The translations under genes were made by a program, and so were the position numbers. Below are positions 60,303-64,000 of a stretch of 64,000 nt of DNA, in pieces. The DNA is from Microtetraspora glauca (GTDB lineage Bacteria > Actinomycetota > Actinomycetes > Streptosporangiales > Streptosporangiaceae): assembly GCA_001570385.1 (NCBI GenBank), contig BBYL01000024.1:83965-147964 (forward strand). The letters are read 5' to 3'. Position 1 is the stretch's first letter, and every line of letters begins with the position of its first letter. The notes below the pieces were generated by a model. That model saw nothing but the letters and a program-made list of their open reading frames with translations. It did no database searches and had not been told where the DNA came from.

Positions 60303-60442
60303 CCGAACGCGGTACGGCGACCGGCACGGTAGGCGGCCCAGCGCCCCACATCGTGCCGGTCGCTCCGCGACGGCGACAGGAAACCGATCACCATGCCGAC
60401 GAAGGTCGCGACTCCGAGCACGATCCACAACCGCAATTTCAT
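60260..60442 (-). CDS. Small single-pass membrane protein
   Basis: A 60-residue protein starting MKLRLWIVLGVATFVGMVIG, one membrane segment, followed by a basic, soluble tail (RSDRHDVGRWAAYRAGRRTA). GGGGAGA lies just before the ATG at 60442, an excellent ribosome site. It overlaps the 3' end of the convergent chitinase gene by 43 bases. Function unknown. Confidence 0.6.
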   Translation of the reverse strand: MKLRLWIVLGVATFVGMVIGFLSPSRSDRHDVGRWAAYRAGRRTAFGQNPAVTLVNSQSA

Positions 60443-60561
60443 GACTTCTCCCCGATATCACTTTCCGCATCCGTGACGCGACACTCTGTCGCGGAAATCC
60501 CCGAAATCTTCCTTCCCCAAGTGGCCGACAGAGCCACCCATCGGGCAGTCTTGGGACCGTT

Positions 60562-61857
60562 ATGGATTACGCGATTCCCACGGGCCTCGTTCTCGTCTCC
60601 GGTGTGCTCCTTGCTCTGCTCGCACAACGGAAGGGATGGAAACCGTCGCTCACCGTCACCCTGGCGATCGGCATCGGCTTCCGCGTCCTGATCATGGTGC
60701 TGTCGGCCAAGGACAGCTGGCAGCCGATCGACTTCGTGAACAGCTTCCGCCCGGCGGGCGAGGCGATCCTGAACCACCGCGATCCGGTGCTGGAGAGCAA
60801 CGGCGGCTGGCACTTCCTCCCGACGATCCCGTACGTGTACGGGCTGTTGCTCTGGTTCGGCATCCCCTGGGAGGTCGCGGGCCGGCTGGTCACGGTCGTC
60901 TCCGACATCGTGCTGATCCCGCTCGTGGGCAAGCTGGCGGGTGGGGCGACCGAGAGACTCCGCGCGTTCCAGTACGCCTGCAACCCTCTCGCGGTCCTCG
61001 TCGCCTCCGTGCACGGCCAGGTCGAGCCGGTCTCGCTGGTGTTCGCCGTCGCGGCGTACGTCGTGGCCCGAGGCCCGAACGGCTGGACGCTCCCCGCCCC
61101 CCTGCCGTGGACGCGGCCGGCCGACTTCCTGGGCCGCCTCATCCATCCGACGGACGCGGACCGGGCGGCGACCGGGCGCGCCGTCTGGGCGGGCGTGCTC
61201 ATGGGGATGGCGCTCTGCGCGAAGAGCTGGCCGGTGATCCTGGTGCCGGGGATGCTGATGCTCCTGCCCGGGCTGCGTTCCCGCGTGGTCTCCCTCATCG
61301 CCGTCGGCGTCCCCCCGGTGTTGTTCCTGCTCACTCTGCCGATCGGCGGGTGGACCGCGTGGAACCAGCTTCCCGAGGTGCTCAAGACGATCGGTCTGCG
61401 CCCGAGCGACGTCCGGCCGATCACGGGTGACTGGGGCTGGACGGCGGTGCTCAACGGTGGCGACTGGGTGCTCAGCCCGACCTCGCTCAAAATCGGCCAG
61501 TACCTCATCTACGCGTCTCTCGTGGCCTGCGTGATCTGGTGGCGCAAGGCCGACCCGATCGACGTCACCATCGCGATCGTGCTGGCTTTCATGATCTTCA
61601 CGCCGAGGCTCGGGGCGCAGTACCTCATGTGGTTCATGCCGTTCCTCGTCGCGCGGCCCACCCGCTGGGCCTGGCCGGTGATCATCGGCAGCACCCTCTG
61701 GGCGGCCGTCGGGTATCTCGTGCTCACCCAGTTCACCGGCGCCGAGTGGGGCGAGTTGCACGCTCCATGGGCGATCAGCTCCATAGTGCTGTTCCCGCTG
61801 CTCATCGCGGGGATGCCGTGGCGCCGGCGCGTCGCGATGGAGGGAAGGCTCGCGTGA
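60562..61857 (+). CDS. GT-C-fold membrane glycosyltransferase (GT87-like)
   Basis: A 431-residue protein with about 11 membrane segments. VNSFRPAGEAILNHRDPVLE in the first outer loop, with Asp/Glu nearby, and FQYACNPLAVLVASVHGQVE followed by PVSLVFAVAAYVVARG are typical of polyprenyl-phosphate-mannose-dependent transferases. WPVILVPGMLMLLPGL and MIFTPRLGAQYLMWFMPFLV come later. Probably adds mannose or arabinose to a cell-envelope glycan on the outer face. The ATG at 60562 has no strong ribosome site. Confidence 0.75.
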   Translation: MDYAIPTGLVLVSGVLLALLAQRKGWKPSLTVTLAIGIGFRVLIMVLSAKDSWQPIDFVNSFRPAGEAILNHRDPVLESNGGWHFLPTIPYVYGLLLWFGIPWEVAGRLVTVVSDIVLIPLVGKLAGGATERLRAFQYACNPLAVLVASVHGQVEPVSLVFAVAAYVVARGPNGWTLPAPLPWTRPADFLGRLIHPTDADRAATGRAVWAGVLMGMALCAKSWPVILVPGMLMLLPGLRSRVVSLIAVGVPPVLFLLTLPIGGWTAWNQLPEVLKTIGLRPSDVRPITGDWGWTAVLNGGDWVLSPTSLKIGQYLIYASLVACVIWWRKADPIDVTIAIVLAFMIFTPRLGAQYLMWFMPFLVARPTRWAWPVIIGSTLWAAVGYLVLTQFTGAEWGELHAPWAISSIVLFPLLIAGMPWRRRVAMEGRLA

Positions 61858-61918
61858 CGGCGCGGCCCGGGGTCACGGCCGCTCAGGAGGGTCGGACGTC
61901 ACCCTGATCGTCAGGCCG

Positions 61919-62329
61919 TCACCTGACGATCAGCCGGATCAGGTGCCCGTGGCTCTTGAACCCGGGCGGATCGCCGTCCAGCACCCCGGTGACGCAGTCG
62001 AACACGCCGGGCTCGCTCTGCCGTACGAAGAAGACCGTCTCGGCGATCGAGGAGAGCAGGCGGATCGCGTCACGGTGGACGTCAACGCCCTCCCGGTCAC
62101 CGGCCAGCGAGACCGTGACCTCGTAGACGCCGTCCTGGAGGAGCCGCTGGCTGGTGAGCAGCCACTCGGAACCGCAGGCCCGGCGCAGGTGCGGGAGCAG
62201 ATGGACCTCGGGTTCCTCGGTGACCCAGCCATCCCGTCTCATGCAGTCCATCAGCAGTTGGACCTGCGGATCCATGGCCGAGCCGTTCGCGATCCCGGTC
62301 TGCCGCTCGTCGATGTCCCATCGCCGCAT
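61919..62329 (-). CDS. Hypothetical protein, 136 residues
   Basis: Starts MRRWDIDERQTGIANGSAMD and ends GFKSHGHLIRLIVR. It has mixed alpha/beta character, no membrane segment and no motif I recognise. QVQLLMDCMRRDGWVTEEPE and LLTSQRLLQDGVYEVTVSLA look like conserved-protein sequence, and codon use is normal. It converges on the glycosyltransferase gene and lies 61 bases downstream of the AI-2E-family gene on the same strand. Confidence 0.7.
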   Translation of the reverse strand: MRRWDIDERQTGIANGSAMDPQVQLLMDCMRRDGWVTEEPEVHLLPHLRRACGSEWLLTSQRLLQDGVYEVTVSLAGDREGVDVHRDAIRLLSSIAETVFFVRQSEPGVFDCVTGVLDGDPPGFKSHGHLIRLIVR

Positions 62330-62390
62330 GGTTCGACCATACGCGTCGCCGGTGCGGCGCCTGTGTGGCCCCGCCGTACGTCCGGCGAGG

Positions 62391-63458
62391 TCAGGCGGCG
62401 GAGCCCGGAGACCCGTCGTCCGAGGGCAACCGTCCGGACACCAGGGAGGCCGCCCACTTGCCGTTGGGGTCGCTGTCGACGAGCAACGCGCGTACGAGCA
62501 GGCTGAGCGGGATCGCCAGCAGGGCGCCCAGCGGTCCGAGCACCCAGGTCCAGACGATCAGCGACAGGAACGTCATCGTGGTGGACAGGCCGACCGCGTC
62601 TCCCAGGAACTTCGGCTGGATGAAGGACTGGATCACCACGTTGATCGCGATGTAGGCGACGATCACCAGGACCATCGTCTTCGGGCCGCCTGAGAGCAGC
62701 CCCAGCAGGGCGGGCGGGATCAGCCCCAGGATGAATCCGATGTTCGGTACGTAGTTCGTGATCAGCGCGAAGACTCCCCAGAGCAGGGGAAGCGGCACGC
62801 TCAAGGCGTACAGCGCCACGATGTCCAAGGCCGAGCAGATAGCCCCGAAGATCGTCGAGACGATGAGGTAACGCCGTGTCTTGTGCGTGAACGTGGTGAA
62901 CGCGTTCACCAGGGCCGGGCGCTCCGCACGGGCGGCCGTCAGGATCCGCGAGTAGATCGGAGCGTCCAGGCTCATGGCGAGGAGCATGACCACGATGAGG
63001 AAGAGGAGCGAGAACACGCCGAGCAGGCCCGAGAGCACGCTCTGGGCCAGCTCGATCAGCTTGCCGGGATCGAAGGAGGCCAGGGCCTTGTTGATCTGTT
63101 CGCTGCCGTAGCCGAGCGACGCGGCCCACTTCTGGAGATTGGCGATGAGCTCGTTGAACTGGTTGGCGTACGTCGGCGTGAGGATGGCCAACTGGGCCGC
63201 CGCGAAGCTGAGAACGGCGACCATGCCGAGGAGGACCACCAGCAGGACCAGCAACGGGGCTGCGACGAGCACCCACACGGGGGCATTGCGGCGGTAGAGC
63301 CAGTCGCGGAGCGGAGAGACGGCGATCACGAGGGTCAGCGCGAGGACCACCGGCCCGACGATCGACTGGACTGCCTGAATGCCGGCCAGAACGATGACGG
63401 CGGCAGCCGTGCAGACCAGAACGATCAGGGCACGAGGTAACCGCTGTTCAGCCACCAC
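62391..63458 (-). CDS. AI-2E-family (PerM-type) transporter
   Basis: A 355-residue membrane protein with about eight segments. Two segments at the N-terminus (ALIVLVCTAAAVIVLAGIQA) precede a polar region with a coiled section, then YALSVPLPLLWGVFALITNY followed by VPNIGFILGLIPPALLGLL and VIQSFIQPKFLGDAVGLSTT, the family hallmarks. Members transport diverse solutes, including AI-2 and sodium/protons; no substrate can be assigned. The GTG start at 63458 faces the rRNA operon promoter region. Confidence 0.9.
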   Translation of the reverse strand: MVAEQRLPRALIVLVCTAAAVIVLAGIQAVQSIVGPVVLALTLVIAVSPLRDWLYRRNAPVWVLVAAPLLVLLVVLLGMVAVLSFAAAQLAILTPTYANQFNELIANLQKWAASLGYGSEQINKALASFDPGKLIELAQSVLSGLLGVFSLLFLIVVMLLAMSLDAPIYSRILTAARAERPALVNAFTTFTHKTRRYLIVSTIFGAICSALDIVALYALSVPLPLLWGVFALITNYVPNIGFILGLIPPALLGLLSGGPKTMVLVIVAYIAINVVIQSFIQPKFLGDAVGLSTTMTFLSLIVWTWVLGPLGALLAIPLSLLVRALLVDSDPNGKWAASLVSGRLPSDDGSPGSAA

Positions 63459-63637
63459 CTGTTTCTACCTGATCCACAAGGAAAGATCGATCAGTGCCCC
63501 TGTCCGCAGGTTCCTCCCGGCAGGTACGGCTGTCGCACGACCTGCCCCGGCGTTTCGCGGCTCGATCACTCTGAGCGAGCTGTTAATCTTGTCCAGTCGG
63601 CGCAGCCCGGCGCCTTCCCTCCCCTTCCGCTTGGCGG
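63459..63637. other. Start of the intergenic region before the rRNA operon
   Basis: No gene. It holds the unassigned promoter of the AI-2E-family gene and upstream DNA of the rRNA promoters. Confidence 0.5.
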
Positions 63638-63666
63638 TTCAGGCATGGGACGGCGTGGGCTAAACT
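63638..63666 (+). promoter_or_regulatory. Candidate upstream rRNA promoter
   Basis: TAAACT (63661-63666) is a good actinobacterial -10 box; 17 bases upstream TTCAGG is a weak -35 box. rRNA operons of actinomycetes commonly have several tandem promoters. Confidence 0.5.
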
Positions 63667-63816
63667 CGACAAGCCTCCTCAAACGATCAGTTTCTGGTAG
63701 TTGGTTCGCGAAGCGGACAGGAACCTGGTAAGTTAGAGGGGTTGCCCCGGAGACGGGGCGGCTGCGATTCCTCTCGGGTTGCAGGGTTCGGGTCAAGTGT
63801 TCCGAAATGGGACGGT

Positions 63817-63846
63817 TTGACACGGATCGGGCGGCCTGAAAGAATA
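63817..63846 (+). promoter_or_regulatory. Main candidate rRNA promoter
   Basis: A consensus TTGACA (63817-63822) is followed after 18 bases by AGAATA (63841-63846), or after 17 by AAGAAT. It is the best -35 box in the window and lies directly upstream of the rRNA leader. Confidence 0.75.
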
Positions 63847-64000
63847 GCGAAGGTAAGAACAAAACAAAACGAAGCGTAAACGCCCCGGAGCGGATGGCTC
63901 GGTTTCGAGTCTGAGGTGATGGTGGTCGCGTCCGTTTCTTGAGAACTCAACAGTGTGCTAAAAGCCAGTGCATGATGCACAACCCCGTCCTATCCTGCGC
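63847..64000 (+). ncRNA. Leader of a ribosomal RNA operon, 16S gene not reached
   Basis: An A-rich start (AAGGTAAGAACAAAACAAAA) is followed by a leader with TTTCTTGAGAACTCAACAGT at 63936-63955, then GTGCTAAAAGCC. This CTTGAGAACTCAACAGTGTGC-type element is conserved before 16S rRNA genes in actinobacteria and is linked to antitermination and RNase III processing. The 16S gene should begin shortly beyond the right edge. Confidence 0.8.

Noticed and set aside
63700..64000. Start of the 16S rRNA gene inside the window
   Set aside because: Only promoter and leader sequence can be recognised; the conserved 16S 5' end is not present before position 64000.

Overview
The window is about 70% G+C, codes densely on both strands, and uses GTG/TTG starts and Shine-Dalgarno sites typical of a filamentous actinomycete. 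It carries rpsB-tsf-pyrH-frr-cdsA-rlmN, an XRE/DUF397/anti-sigma module, a DivIVA-domain protein, secreted chitinases and a SARP regulator. A member of the Streptosporangiales or a relative fits best; this is inferred from gene style and order, not from a database search. The right edge runs into the promoter and leader of a ribosomal RNA operon, but the 16S gene lies beyond the window.

Layout. 1-690: comM (cut by the edge) and yraN. 1029-4581: CoA transferase, MFS exporter and its divergent ArsR-type repressor around a perfect palindrome. 4891-10595: translation and membrane-lipid block (rpsB, tsf, pyrH, frr, cdsA, rlmN). 10651-12119: two-gene ABC transporter. 12159-15036: RsbW-like kinase, XRE regulator, DUF397 protein, DivIVA-domain protein. 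15115-16503: secreted M1 peptidase. 16513-30698: nitrogen/polyamine region: PucR and MHYT proteins, NCS1 permease, cyclase, agmatinase-like ureohydrolase, Lrp regulator, aminobutyraldehyde-type dehydrogenase, PotABCD-type importer and an FAD amine oxidoreductase. 30741-37131 (minus): acyl-CoA synthetase, a phosphotriesterase relative that has lost its metal ligands, a DUF998 membrane protein, glycosyltransferase, DMT transporter and DedA. 37266-39520: two-component system.

39538-44900 is the accessory part: SDR, a small HhH-like protein embedded among decayed fragments of a SARP-type gene, hemerythrin, pirin, a poorly coding kilobase, and a secreted, extremely basic protein built of repeated decapeptides. 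44899-50189: the intact SARP regulator, divergent from a berberine-bridge-type flavoprotein and an NAD-binding protein. 50591-56400: membrane proteins, LysE exporter, SBP56/methanethiol oxidase with a membrane partner, a graspetide-ligase-like ATP-grasp protein, and Uma2. 57083-60302: two GH18 chitinases with different binding modules. 60562-63458: GT-C transferase, a hypothetical protein and an AI-2E-family protein.

The clearest functional unit is the polyamine/guanidino region: uptake by PotABCD, release of amine from a guanidino compound by the ureohydrolase, oxidation by the flavoprotein, and oxidation of the aldehyde by the dehydrogenase, with Lrp between. The least explained object is the decapeptide-repeat protein at 43645-44436. 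Short in-frame tandem repeats also appear in several otherwise ordinary genes (CoA transferase, histidine kinase, ATP-grasp protein).
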